Assembly: GCF_014650115.1 (NCBI RefSeq)
Contig: NZ_BMUI01000013.1
Location: 1-64,000, forward strand
DNA from: Streptomyces olivaceoviridis
GTDB taxonomy: Bacteria; Actinomycetota; Actinomycetes; Streptomycetales; Streptomycetaceae
Reading direction: 5' to 3'
Length of the DNA stretch: 64,000 nt
Part shown: positions 8,208-18,618 of the stretch, piece after piece
Numbering within the stretch: position 1 is the stretch's first letter
Layout of the letters: every line of letters starts with the position of its first letter
Made by a program: the position numbers and the translations under genes
The notes under the pieces: model-generated
Databases searched by the model: none
The model's input: the letters and a program-made list of their open reading frames with translations, nothing else
What the model was told of the DNA's origin: nothing

Positions 8208-8686
8208 GAGCGTCGCCTCCTTCGCGGCCCCTGCCGCTCTCTGCTCTGAGAACGGCCCTCCGCTCCCCGCGGTTCCGCACCCCGACCCTGAGACATCCCT
8301 GAGCCGCACCCCTAGTGGTGGTCCTCGACGCGCACCGAAAGGCTGCTGGCAGTGGGCGGGATGCGGCCAGGCGTGGGAGGCGGGCGGGGCGTGGGGAGGC
8401 GGGTGGCGGGACGCGGTGGGCGTGGGCGGCCGGCGAGACGCGCTGAGCCGTTGGATCCGACGGCATGCGATCTCTTCCGCCCGGCCCCGATCCCCCTTTC
8501 GCTCCGCGTCGCGCTTGCCGCCCTTACAGGTGACGAGCACGGCCCTTACAGGTGACGAGCACGGCTCCTTCGAACAAATCGTGGAGTGACTCACGTCATG
8601 CCATCGCCAGGACGAGAACGCCCTGGACGTCCTGTACCCTCGGCGACTCCGGTCGAGTAGTCAAATTTGAGGAGTGCGGCAGAGCT
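8208..8686. other. Intergenic stretch without a gene
   Basis: This 479-bp stretch separates the small membrane protein from the divergent SNF2 gene. No reading frame here looks coding. It contains the perfect tandem duplication at 8521-8564 and presumably both promoters. Confidence 0.5.
8521..8564. repeat. Perfect 22-bp tandem duplication
   Basis: The unit at 8521-8542 begins CCCTTACAGGTGACGAG and ends CACGG; it is repeated exactly at 8543-8564. It lies about 120 bp upstream of the helicase start. The exactness suggests a recent duplication; a regulatory role is possible but unproven. Confidence 0.85.
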
Positions 8687-11554
8687 GTGCAGACCATCCC
8701 CACGGCATCACCCTCCGACCTGGCCGAACTGACCCAGTGCCGCGTCGTGTTCCTGCCGTCCGATCCCCCGCGCGCGGGCCGCATCGGCTTCTGGCGACCG
8801 GACGGTGGGCCTCCGCCCGCACACGCGGAGGGTTCGCTGGACGATCTGGACCTCATGCTGCCCTCAGCCGACGGCGGCGTCGAACGCGTCCCGCTGCCCG
8901 TCCTCCTCCTCCCCGTCCGCACCGCCCTTCCGGTGTTCGCACGCGCGCGTGCGCTGCCGTGGGAAGACCGGGCCGCCACGTTCTGGCGGACCGCGTACGA
9001 ACTGGCCCTCGGCTTCGTGGCGCGGGGTCTGCTCCTGCCGGGCCTGTCCGCCGGCGATCACGACGCCTGGCGCGTGGGACCGCTGTCCGCGCGCGACGCG
9101 GAACTGGTCCGCGAACTCGCCGCCGCCATGCCCCCGGAGACGCATGCCGTGCCGCTCACGGCGGACGGGCCACCGTTGTTGCCCGACCCGGAGCGGCTGC
9201 TGCGCGCCTTCCTCGACGCGATCGCCGACGTGCTGCCGCGCTCCCCCGCCGCCCCGCTGGTGACCGGCGGCCCCGCGTACACGGCGCTGGAGCCGCGGCG
9301 TCTGCCCGCGCTGCGGGCGTGGGCCGACGACATCGCCGCCGGTCATGACGCGGGGGTGCGGCTGTCGCTGCGCGTGGAGGCGTCCGGTCTCGACGACACC
9401 GTCTCCCGAGACGAGGCTCCGGTCCGCTTCCGTGCGGTCCTCCAGGTGCACGGCCAGGGCGGGCCGGCGGATGTCGTGGATGCCGCCGGACTGTGGACCG
9501 GTGCGGGCACCGGGCCCGCGGCGTTCGCTCCACGCGCGCGTGCGGACGCGTTGCTGGCGCTGCGCCGGGCGGCCCGGGCCTGGCCGCCGCTGGCGCCGCT
9601 GCTCTCCGCCGCCGTGCCGGACGCCGTGGACCTCGCCGACGACGAGATCGCCGAACTGCTGGGCGAGGGCGCGCGGGCGCTGGCCGCCGCAGGGGTCGAC
9701 GTGCACTGGCCCCGGCACCTGGCACGCGGCCTCACCGCGCACGCGGCCGTCGGCCCGCCGGACGACGGCACCGCATCGTCCGGAACCTCCGCCGTTCCGT
9801 CGTTCCTCAGCGCGGACGAGAGGGTCACGTTCAGCTGGTGGTTCGACCTGGGCGGGCGGGAGCTGTCCCGGGAGGAGCTGGACCGGCTGGCGGAGGCCAA
9901 GCGTCCCCTGGTGCGGCTGCGCGACGGCTGGGTCCTGGTCGATCCGCGGGAGGCGGAGCGGGCCCGGACCGAGCGGGACCGTTCCGTCGCTCCCGTCGAG
10001 GCGCTGGCCGCGGCTCTGACGGGCTCGACGGAGGTCGACGGCCGACGGGTCGACGTACGGCCCACGGGGTGGCTGGAGGGGCTGCGGGAGCGGCTGACGG
10101 CCGAGGACCCGGCCCTCACCGTCGGGCAGCCGCCGGGCCTGGCCGCGACCCTGCGGGACTACCAGCTGCGCGGTCTCGACTGGCTGGCCCGCACGACATC
10201 GCTCGGGCTTGGCTGCTGCCTGGCCGACGACATGGGACTCGGCAAGACGGTCACGTTGATCGCGCTGCACCTGCACCGGCAGACAGATCCGGCGGCGGCC
10301 GGGCCCACTCTCGTGGTCTGCCCGGCCTCGCTGCTGGGCAACTGGCAGCGTGAGATCGAGCGGTTCGCTCCCGGGGTGCCGGTGCGCCGGTTCCACGGAC
10401 CCGGACGCGATCTGGCGTCTTTGGGGGACGGCGAGTTCGTCCTGACCACGTACGGCACCCTGCGCCTGGACGGCGCCCGGCTCGCCGGGGTCCCGTGGGG
10501 GATGGTCGTGGCCGACGAGGCGCAGCATGTGAAGAATCCCTACTCGGCGACCGCGCGGGCGCTGCGCACGGTCGGCGCACGCGCGCGCGTGGCACTCACC
10601 GGCACGCCGGTGGAGAACAACCTCACGGAACTGTGGGCGATCATCGACTGGACGACACCCGGCCTGCTGGGGGGACTCGGCGGTTTCCGCGCGCGCTACG
10701 CACAGCCCGTCGAAGGCGGCCGGGACCCCGCCGCGGCACAACGGCTCGCCCGGCTCGTCGGACCGTTCCTGCTGCGGCGGCGCAAATCCGATCCCGGCAT
10801 CGCCCCCGAGCTTCCGCCGAAGACCGAGACGGATCACCCGGTGCCGCTCACGGCTGAACAGGCGGGGCTGTACGAGGCGTTGGTGCGCGAGACCCTGGAC
10901 CACATCGCGGCCGTCGACGACATGGCCCGCCGTGGCCTGGTCATGCGGCTGCTGACCGGTCTGAAGCAGATCTGCAATCATCCGGCGCAGTTCCTCAAGG
11001 AGGACGATCCGCGGCTCGCGGGACGCTCGGGCAAGCTGGAGTTGCTGGACGAACTGCTCGGCACCATCCTCGCCGCGGACTCGGGCGTGCTGGTCTTCAC
11101 GCAGTACGTGCGCATGGCCCGGCTGCTCGAACGGCACCTGGCGGCCCGCGGGGTGTCCTCGCTGCTTCTGCACGGCGGGACGCCGGTCGCCGCGCGTGAG
11201 GATCTGGTGCGGCGCTTCCAGGCGGGCGAGGCCCCGGTGTTCCTGCTGTCCCTCAAGGCCGCCGGGACGGGACTGAACCTCACCCGGGCCGAGCACGTCG
11301 TGCACTACGACCGCTGGTGGAATCCGGCGGTGGAGGCGCAGGCCACCGACCGGGCGTACCGCATCGGGCAGACCCGTCCGGTGCAGGTACACCGGCTGAT
11401 CGCCGAGGGGACCCTGGAGGACCGCATCGCGGAGATGCTGGGCCGCAAGCGGGAGCTGGCCGACGCCGTGCTCGGTTCCGGCGAGGCGGCTCTGACGGAA
11501 CTGTCGGACGAGGAACTGGCCGCACTGGTGGAACTGCGCGGGGAGGCGCGATGA
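8687..11554 (+). CDS. SNF2/RapA-family DEAD-like helicase
   Basis: 955-aa superfamily 2 translocase. The N-terminal half (to about residue 450) resembles the SNF2-associated bacterial domain (DUF3670). The motor follows: Walker A DMGLGKT near 515, DEAQ box VVADEAQH near 607, motif III LTGTPVENNLTELW near 638, and a C-terminal lobe with motif V GTGLNLT and motif VI YRIGQTRPVQVHR near 890. All catalytic residues are present. The GTG at 8687 gives MQTIPTASPSDL; its Shine-Dalgarno-like GAGGAG is rather far (about 14 nt), so the start is the least certain part. The stop overlaps the next ATG (ATGA), which implies translational coupling with the SWIM protein. Confidence 0.9.
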   Translation: MQTIPTASPSDLAELTQCRVVFLPSDPPRAGRIGFWRPDGGPPPAHAEGSLDDLDLMLPSADGGVERVPLPVLLLPVRTALPVFARARALPWEDRAATFWRTAYELALGFVARGLLLPGLSAGDHDAWRVGPLSARDAELVRELAAAMPPETHAVPLTADGPPLLPDPERLLRAFLDAIADVLPRSPAAPLVTGGPAYTALEPRRLPALRAWADDIAAGHDAGVRLSLRVEASGLDDTVSRDEAPVRFRAVLQVHGQGGPADVVDAAGLWTGAGTGPAAFAPRARADALLALRRAARAWPPLAPLLSAAVPDAVDLADDEIAELLGEGARALAAAGVDVHWPRHLARGLTAHAAVGPPDDGTASSGTSAVPSFLSADERVTFSWWFDLGGRELSREELDRLAEAKRPLVRLRDGWVLVDPREAERARTERDRSVAPVEALAAALTGSTEVDGRRVDVRPTGWLEGLRERLTAEDPALTVGQPPGLAATLRDYQLRGLDWLARTTSLGLGCCLADDMGLGKTVTLIALHLHRQTDPAAAGPTLVVCPASLLGNWQREIERFAPGVPVRRFHGPGRDLASLGDGEFVLTTYGTLRLDGARLAGVPWGMVVADEAQHVKNPYSATARALRTVGARARVALTGTPVENNLTELWAIIDWTTPGLLGGLGGFRARYAQPVEGGRDPAAAQRLARLVGPFLLRRRKSDPGIAPELPPKTETDHPVPLTAEQAGLYEALVRETLDHIAAVDDMARRGLVMRLLTGLKQICNHPAQFLKEDDPRLAGRSGKLELLDELLGTILAADSGVLVFTQYVRMARLLERHLAARGVSSLLLHGGTPVAAREDLVRRFQAGEAPVFLLSLKAAGTGLNLTRAEHVVHYDRWWNPAVEAQATDRAYRIGQTRPVQVHRLIAEGTLEDRIAEMLGRKRELADAVLGSGEAALTELSDEELAALVELRGEAR

Positions 11555-12828
11555 GCCGCTACGACGACGAGGACGGACGTGACGCGGGGCGCACGTTCGC
11601 CGCGCTGCCGCCCGCGCGCGGGCGCGCCTTCGCCCGGAGCTGGTGGGGGCGCGCCTGGCTGCGGGCGCTGGAGGACGCCGCCCTGGAAGCCGCTGCGGTC
11701 AAGGCCGGGCGCCGGCTCGCGCGCGCGGGCGGCGTCGGTGCGGTGACGGTACGGCCGGGCCGGGTCACCGCCGTCGTACGTGACCCCTCAGGTGCGGCGC
11801 ACCGGGCCGACGTCCTGCTGCCGCGGCTGTCCGACGAGGAGTGGGCACGCTTCGAGGATCTCGCCGTGGAGCAGGCCGGCCACATGGCCGCGCTGCTCGA
11901 CCGGGAGCTTCCGCCGCATCTGATGGAGGACGCGGCGGTGGCGGGGATCGAACTCCTGCCGGGCCTGGGCGATCTGGATCCGGAGTGCGACTGCGGTGCC
12001 TGGGACCACTGCGGGCACACCGTCGCCCTCTGCCACCAGGTGGCGCGGCTGCTGGACGAGGATCCGTTTCTGCTCCTGCTGGTGCGCGGGCGGGACAAGG
12101 ACGCCTTCCTGGCGGAGCTGCACGTCCGCAATACCGCGGCGCCGTCCGGGGCGACGCCTCCGGCCACGGGGGTGGACGCGGCCGAGGCATGGGCGGCCGG
12201 CGAGATCCTGCCGTCGCTGCCCGAGTTGCCCGGGCTCCCTTCGGCACCCGGCGCGGCACCGTCCTTCGCCGGGTCACCGGCCGCGCCGGGGGTGGATCCC
12301 GCGGCGCTGGAACACCTGGCCGGTCGCACCGCCGTGGAGGCGTACCGGCTGCTGGCTGCGTCGCGTGGTGGGGCGCGGGCCTGCGCGGACCTGACGGCCG
12401 CTCAGGACGCCGTACGCCTGGCGTGTGGTGCGGCCCCCGCCGCCGTCGCCGAGCGGCTCGCCGCGGGGTCAGGGCGTGGACGCGACGGGCTCATGACAGC
12501 CGTCCGCGCCTGGCGGACCGGTGGCCCGGCGGCGCTGGCGGTGCTCGACGAGGACCGGGAGGTGGAGGGCGCGGCGCTCGCACGCGTGCGTGCGGCTCTG
12601 GAAGCGGCCTGGGCGGCGGACGAGCGGCCGGTGTTCCACAGGAGCGGCAACCGGTGGACCGTCCAGGAGGAAGGCGTTCAGCTGCGGCTCGGGCGCGAGG
12701 GCCACTGGTGGCCGTATCGGGAGGAAGGAGGACGCTGGGTCCCGGCGGGCGGGGCCGATCCCGATCCCGCGACGGCACTGGCCTCCGCGCGGTGGGACGT
12801 GAAGGCTCCCGCACCGGAAGGTTCCTGA
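11551..12828 (+). CDS. SWIM zinc-finger protein, partner of the SNF2 helicase
   Basis: 425-aa protein. The N-terminal region (FARSWWGRAWLRALEDAAL) is typical of helicase-linked SWIM proteins. The zinc motif is CDCGAWDHCGH near residues 146-156, matching CxC-xn-CxH. The C-terminal half is Ala-rich and ends in a compact WTVQEEGVQLRLG..WWPY segment. The ATG overlaps the helicase stop by 4 nt and has GGGAGG upstream, so the two are made together. SWIM domains bind DNA or proteins, so it may load or target the SNF2 motor; the biological role of this bacterial pair is not established. Confidence 0.88.
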   Translation: MSRYDDEDGRDAGRTFAALPPARGRAFARSWWGRAWLRALEDAALEAAAVKAGRRLARAGGVGAVTVRPGRVTAVVRDPSGAAHRADVLLPRLSDEEWARFEDLAVEQAGHMAALLDRELPPHLMEDAAVAGIELLPGLGDLDPECDCGAWDHCGHTVALCHQVARLLDEDPFLLLLVRGRDKDAFLAELHVRNTAAPSGATPPATGVDAAEAWAAGEILPSLPELPGLPSAPGAAPSFAGSPAAPGVDPAALEHLAGRTAVEAYRLLAASRGGARACADLTAAQDAVRLACGAAPAAVAERLAAGSGRGRDGLMTAVRAWRTGGPAALAVLDEDREVEGAALARVRAALEAAWAADERPVFHRSGNRWTVQEEGVQLRLGREGHWWPYREEGGRWVPAGGADPDPATALASARWDVKAPAPEGS

Positions 12829-12957
12829 CACGCCGTCATCGCGGGATCGGCGCGATCCGATGAGCGGCGGACGCCGGCCGTTCACCGCGCGGTCGCGCGG
12901 CGTTCCTCCGGGGGCCCAATGGTGTCGGCAGCTCATGGCTTTGCTCCAAGAGGCCCG

Positions 12958-14298
12958 ATGTCCTCGCGTGCCGCCGGCCTGCGCCGCGTCCACCGTTCCG
13001 TCGCCACGGGTCTGCCCCTGGCCCTGGCCGCCGTCCTCGTCGCGGCGGGGACGGCCACCGCGGCGCCGTCCGGGGACGCCCGCGTGATCCGCACGGCGGC
13101 CCTCGGCGAGATCCCGCTCGGCGCGTTCAGCAACGCGCTGCTGCCCGGCAGCGTGGCCGACGACCACGGGATCGAGCTCGGCGGCATCGGCAGTGACATC
13201 TACCCGGCCGGCCGCAAGGGTGAGTACTGGACGGTGACCGACCGCGGCCCCAACGGGCAGATCAAGGTGGACGGCAAGAAGCGCCGCACCTTCCCGGTGC
13301 CGGGATTCGATCCCGCGATCGTGAAGATCCGGGTCTCCGGGGGCACGATCAAGGTGATCGACGCGGTACCGCTGACCACCTCCTCCGGGAAGGCCGTCAC
13401 CGGACTGCCGAACCAGAAGAGCCGGGACGAGGCGCCGTACACCTACGACGCGCAGACGCCGCTCTCCTACGACCCGAACGGCCTCGACACCGAGGGCATC
13501 GTTCGGGCCGGTGACGGCGGTTTCTGGCTCACGGACGAGTACGGGCCCTCCCTCGTGCACGTCTCCGCGCGCGGGAAGGTCCTCGCGCGCTACGTGCCCA
13601 AGGGGCTCGGTCTGACGGGCGCGGACTACCCGGTGGTGGAGGCGCTGCCGTCGATCCTTTTGCACCGCAAGGTCAACCGCGGGTTCGAAGGGCTGGCGCA
13701 GCTTCCCGGCGGTGATCTGGTGATGGCCCTCCAGAGCCCGTTGTCGCTCCCGGACGCGGACGCCGGGGACGCCTCGCGCACCACCCGCCTGCTGCGCTTC
13801 TCACCCCGCGAGACGGCCGTCACGGCCGAGTACGCCTACCGCTTCGATCCGGTGGACGTGGTGGACCCGAGCGAGGACGACACCTCCGAGCTGAAGATCT
13901 CCTCGGTGGTCGCGATCGGCGGTGACCGGCTGCTGGTCGAGGAGCGCACGGACAAGGCCGCCCGGCTTCAGCTGGTCAGCCTCGGGCGCACGTCGGACAT
14001 CCTCGGCGGTCCCTGGGACGACGACACCACGGCTCCGTCGCTGGAGCGGCTGGACGATCCCGCGGCGCGGGGCGTGCCGGTGCCGGCCAAGCGCCTGGTG
14101 GTCGACCTGGGCAAGGTCGCGGGGGTGCCCGGGAAGATCGAGGGCATCGCGCGCGTGGATCACGACACGCTCGCGCTCGTCAACGACAACGACTTCGGGA
14201 TGACCGACGGTACGGACGCGTTCGACGCCCAGGGCCGCCTGGTCGACAGCGGCGTCAAGACGACCGTGACATACGTCCGGCTGCCCAAGGGCCGCTGA
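12958..14298 (+). CDS. Secreted esterase-like activity of phytase family protein
   Basis: 446-aa exported protein. The N-terminus has basic residues (RAAGLRRVHRS), a hydrophobic core (LPLALAAVLVAAG) and a probable cleavage after TATAA. The mature part is a beta-propeller of the PF13449 family: GIELGGIGSDIYP, YWTVTDRGPNG, LDTEGIVRAGDGGFWLTDEYGPSLV and KIEGIARVDHDTLALVNDNDFG are the usual blade motifs, with acidic residues suited to Ca2+ binding. It probably hydrolyses phosphate esters outside the cell, but activity is not proven for most members. An in-frame ATG at 12919 would give a longer leader; 12958 is preferred because of AAGAGG just upstream. Confidence 0.85.
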   Translation: MSSRAAGLRRVHRSVATGLPLALAAVLVAAGTATAAPSGDARVIRTAALGEIPLGAFSNALLPGSVADDHGIELGGIGSDIYPAGRKGEYWTVTDRGPNGQIKVDGKKRRTFPVPGFDPAIVKIRVSGGTIKVIDAVPLTTSSGKAVTGLPNQKSRDEAPYTYDAQTPLSYDPNGLDTEGIVRAGDGGFWLTDEYGPSLVHVSARGKVLARYVPKGLGLTGADYPVVEALPSILLHRKVNRGFEGLAQLPGGDLVMALQSPLSLPDADAGDASRTTRLLRFSPRETAVTAEYAYRFDPVDVVDPSEDDTSELKISSVVAIGGDRLLVEERTDKAARLQLVSLGRTSDILGGPWDDDTTAPSLERLDDPAARGVPVPAKRLVVDLGKVAGVPGKIEGIARVDHDTLALVNDNDFGMTDGTDAFDAQGRLVDSGVKTTVTYVRLPKGR

Positions 14299-14319
14299 CA
14301 CCGGCCTCGCGGCCGGGGG

Positions 14320-14352
14320 GGCCGGGGTGAGCCGCTGCCGCTCGCCCCGGCC
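14320..14352. terminator. Bidirectional terminator between phytase-like gene and xylA
   Basis: GGCCGGGGTGAGC pairs with GCTCGCCCCGGCC (13 bp with one G-U) around a 7-nt loop. It lies between two convergent stop codons, 14298 and 14363. Confidence 0.8.
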
Positions 14353-14362
14353 CTCCTCCGTT

Positions 14363-15562
<1,200 letters not shown>

Positions 15563-15569
15563 TCATGGC

Positions 15570-15640
15570 GGTTTACAAATTAGTATGCCGACGCACCTCT
15601 GGGAAGAGACAAGATGTCTTCGACAGCAAGGTGTCTTCGA
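15570..15640. promoter_or_regulatory. xylA-xylB divergent control region
   Basis: The spacer has a locally AT-rich block (TTTACAAATTAGTATG, 15572-15587), an inverted repeat AGACA-AGA-TGTCT at 15607-15619, and a direct repeat TGTCTTCGA at 15615-15623 and 15632-15640, 17 bp apart. One or more of these is the probable ROK (XylR-like) operator. TAGTAT at 15581 could be a -10 box for xylB. Confidence 0.5.
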
Positions 15641-15687
15641 AACCACACACCGCACGTCCCGCGGAGCCGCGGAAGAGGGAGAGCCCG

Positions 15688-17133
15688 ATGTCAGCAGCCG
15701 AGGGTCCGCTCGTCGTCGGAGTGGACACGTCCACCCAGTCCACGAAGGCACTGGTCGTCGACGCGGCCACCGGTCAGGTGGTGGCGAGCGGCCAGGCACC
15801 GCACACGGTGTCGTCCGGCGCCGGCCGGGAGAGCGATCCGCGCCAGTGGTGGGACGCGCTGTGCGAGGCGCTGCGCCAGTGCGGTGACGCGGCGCACGAG
15901 GCGGCGGCGGTGTCGATCGGCGGCCAGCAGCACGGCCTGGTCACCTTGGACGAACGCGGCGAGCCGGTGCGTCCGGCGCTGCTCTGGAACGACGTCCGCT
16001 CGGCGCCGCAGGCCGGCCGCCTGGTGGAGGAGTTGGGCGGGCCGAAGGCCTGGGCGGAGCGCACCGGCAGTGTGCCCGGGGCGTCCTTCACGGTCACCAA
16101 GTGGGCGTGGCTCGCCGAGCACGAGCCGGAGGCGGTCCGTGCGACCCGGGCGGTACGGCTCCCTCACGACTACCTCACCGAGCGCCTGACCGGGCAGGGC
16201 ACGACCGACCGCGGCGACGCCTCCGGCACCGGCTGGTGGGCGTCCGGGACGGAGGCGTACGACGAGGAGACCCTCGCGCACGTCGGCCTGGACCCGGCGC
16301 TGCTGCCCCGGGTGGTACGGCCCGGCGAGGTGGCCGGCACCGTGCGCGACAGCCACGATCTGCCGTTCTCGAAGGGCACGCTGGTGGCCCCGGGCACCGG
16401 CGACAACGCGGCGGCGGCCCTGGGCCTGGGCCTGCGGCCCGGCACGCCGGTGCTGAGCCTCGGGACGTCCGGCACGGTGTACGCCGTCTCCCGGCGCCGC
16501 CCCACCGATCCGACCGGGACGGTGGCGGGCTTCGCCGACGCGCGCGGGGACTGGCTGCCCCTGGCCTGCACCCTGAACTGCACCCTCGCGGTGGACCGTG
16601 TCGCGACCCTGCTGGGCCTGGACCGCGAGGCGGTGGAATCCGGCGGCTCCGTGACCCTGCTGCCGTACCTGGACGGCGAGCGCACCCCGAACCTGCCGCA
16701 CGCCTCCGGAGTGCTGCACGGTCTGCGGCACGACACCACCGCGGGTCAGCTTCTCCAGGCCGCGTACGACGGCGCGGTGCACGCACTGCTCGAGGCACTC
16801 GACCTGGTCCTCGACGAGGACGCGGACCGCGACACCCCGCTGCTCCTGATCGGCGGCGGGGCCCGCGGGGCAGCCTGGCAGCAGACCGTGCGCCGGCTCT
16901 CGGGGCGGCCCGTCCAGGTCCCGGAGGCCAGGGAACTGGTCGCCCTGGGTGCGGCGGCACAGGCGGCCGGACTGCTGACCGGCGAGGATCCCGCGGCGGT
17001 CGCTCGCCGCTGGAACACGGCCGCGGGCCCCGTCCTGGAGGCCGTGGAACGAGACCGGACGACGCTGGACCGGATCACCGGGGTACTCTCCGACGCGGCC
17101 CCGCTGCTGGAGCGGGGGACGGACACCGAGTGA
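15688..17133 (+). CDS. xylB: Xylulokinase
   Basis: 481-aa FGGY-family sugar kinase phosphorylating D-xylulose for entry into the pentose phosphate pathway. The N-terminal actin-like fold shows VVGVDTSTQSTKALVV, then IGGQQHG, LLWNDVR and the Asp-containing GTGDNAAAALG; the C-terminal domain has LSLGTSGTVYAV and LLIGGGARGAAW. The frame is open upstream, but the ATG at 15688 (GAGGGAG upstream) gives the normal N-terminus. The TGA overlaps a GTG that is in frame with the following ROK gene, so the two may be coupled. Confidence 0.95.
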   Translation: MSAAEGPLVVGVDTSTQSTKALVVDAATGQVVASGQAPHTVSSGAGRESDPRQWWDALCEALRQCGDAAHEAAAVSIGGQQHGLVTLDERGEPVRPALLWNDVRSAPQAGRLVEELGGPKAWAERTGSVPGASFTVTKWAWLAEHEPEAVRATRAVRLPHDYLTERLTGQGTTDRGDASGTGWWASGTEAYDEETLAHVGLDPALLPRVVRPGEVAGTVRDSHDLPFSKGTLVAPGTGDNAAAALGLGLRPGTPVLSLGTSGTVYAVSRRRPTDPTGTVAGFADARGDWLPLACTLNCTLAVDRVATLLGLDREAVESGGSVTLLPYLDGERTPNLPHASGVLHGLRHDTTAGQLLQAAYDGAVHALLEALDLVLDEDADRDTPLLLIGGGARGAAWQQTVRRLSGRPVQVPEARELVALGAAAQAAGLLTGEDPAAVARRWNTAAGPVLEAVERDRTTLDRITGVLSDAAPLLERGTDTE

Positions 17134-17186
17134 CCGGAGCCGCCCGCGACCAGCCGGGCGGCAGACACCCGAGGATTGACGGAGGC

Positions 17187-18395
17187 ATGACCGCACCGCT
17201 GCACGAGGCCCGCCCACCGGGCGCCGGGCGCGCCCTGCCGGACACCCAGCAGGGCATGCGCCGGCGCAACCTCGCCCGGGTGCTGCACGCCGTGAGCGCC
17301 GAGGGCTCGCTGTCCCGGGCGGCGGTCGCCTCCCGGATCGGACTGACGCGGGCCGCGGTGTCGACCCTGGTGGACGAGCTGATCCGCTGGGGTCTGCTGG
17401 AGGAACTGGGCCCCGAGCGGCCGGGGCGGGTGGGCCGGCCCGGGTCGGCGCTCGCGGTGAGCGGCCGGGGGCCCGCGGGGATCGGAGCCGAGATCGGCGT
17501 CGACCACCTCGCGGTGTGCGCCGTCGACCTGCGCGGCGAGGTCCGCGCGCGGGCCGTCCGGCGCGGCGCCAACCGGGGCCGGGCACCGGGACCGGTGATC
17601 GAGGAGTTGACGGCGCTGATCCACCAGGTCGTCGCGGAGGCGGAACGCGCGGAACTCTGGCCCGCCGGGCTCGCGGTCGCCGTGCCCGGCCTGGTGGCCA
17701 GGGACGGGCGGACGGTCGTACGGGCCCCGAACCTCGACTGGCACGACCTCGACCTCGGCTCCCTGCTGCCTGCCCATGGGCCGCTGACCGTGGACAACGA
17801 GGCCAACTTCGGCGCGCTGGCCGAACTGTGGCTCGGTGCCGGTACGCCGGGCGACTTCCTGCACGTGTCGGCCGAGATCGGCATCGGCGCGGCGGTCGTC
17901 GTGGACGGCCGGCTGCTGCGCGGAACCCGGGGCTTCGCGGGCGAGCTGGGCCACGTGCCCGTACGGCCGGACGGTCCCGCCTGCCCGTGCGGCAGCCGGG
18001 GGTGCCTGGAGCAGTACGCGGGCGAGGAAGCGGTTCTGCGCGCGGCCGGGCTGGAGCCGCGGGACGACCGGGTGGGCCTGCTCGCCGAGCGCGCCGAGGC
18101 GGGCGACGAGAGGGTACGGGCCGCGCTGCGGGACGCCGGTACGGCCCTCGGTATCGCCCTGACCGGAGCGGTGAACCTGCTCGACCCCGAGACGGTGGTC
18201 CTGGGCGGCGCCCTAGCCGAGCTGTCCCCCTGGCTGCTGCCGGCACTGGACACGGAGCTGAAGGGCCGTACGGCCGGCCCGGCCTGCCCGGTGACGGTCT
18301 CCCCACTGGGCCCGCAGGGCCCCCTGCTGGGCGCCGGGCACTCGGTCGTCCGAGCGGTACTGGACGATCCGGCGGTGGTGGCGGAACGATCCTGA
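17187..18395 (+). CDS. ROK-family transcriptional repressor (XylR-like)
   Basis: 402-aa regulator. Residues about 20-75 form a winged HTH (RRNLARVLHAVSAEGSLSRAAVASRIGLTRAAVSTLV), followed by a ROK sugar-kinase-like domain with the zinc site CPCGSRGCLEQY and the phosphate motif EIGIGAAVV. It most likely represses xylAB until a xylose-related ligand binds; position and family support this but no ligand is proven. I use the ATG at 17187; an in-frame GTG at 17130 overlapping the xylB stop would add 19 residues and would couple translation. Confidence 0.88.
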   Translation: MTAPLHEARPPGAGRALPDTQQGMRRRNLARVLHAVSAEGSLSRAAVASRIGLTRAAVSTLVDELIRWGLLEELGPERPGRVGRPGSALAVSGRGPAGIGAEIGVDHLAVCAVDLRGEVRARAVRRGANRGRAPGPVIEELTALIHQVVAEAERAELWPAGLAVAVPGLVARDGRTVVRAPNLDWHDLDLGSLLPAHGPLTVDNEANFGALAELWLGAGTPGDFLHVSAEIGIGAAVVVDGRLLRGTRGFAGELGHVPVRPDGPACPCGSRGCLEQYAGEEAVLRAAGLEPRDDRVGLLAERAEAGDERVRAALRDAGTALGIALTGAVNLLDPETVVLGGALAELSPWLLPALDTELKGRTAGPACPVTVSPLGPQGPLLGAGHSVVRAVLDDPAVVAERS

Positions 18396-18461
18396 CGCGG
18401 CTCGGCGCGTGCCGGGGACCACGGCCGCGGGAGGTCGGGTGACGGACTGGGTGCCGCGAGG

Positions 18462-18618
18462 ATGATCAAGTCTCGGCCGTGGGCGCTGCTCGCCTCGTGC
18501 GTGCCGATGCCGGAAGGAGCAGGGGCGCGTCCTGCTGCCGCGCTACGGTCCGGGGCGCCCGACGCCGGGCAGTGGTGGCTGCCCGGCGGGATGCCGGATC
18601 ACGGTGGGGATGCCTGGT
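18462..18618 (+). pseudogene. Nudix hydrolase remnant, N-terminal part
   Basis: The ATG at 18462 opens with MIKSRPWALL, a common Nudix start. The expected strand RVLLPRYGPG then appears in another frame, and the first frame resumes with APDAGQWWLPGGMPDHG, the segment that leads into a Nudix box. At least two frame changes are therefore needed. The box itself (GX5EX7REUXEE) is not found; homology stops near 18618, where the antisense remnant begins. Confidence 0.45.

Noticed and set aside
40-10590. GC-rich motif cluster considered as CRISPR or integron repeats
   Set aside because: The decamers are irregularly spaced (from 315 bp to several kb), lie inside genes and have no spacers of equal size.
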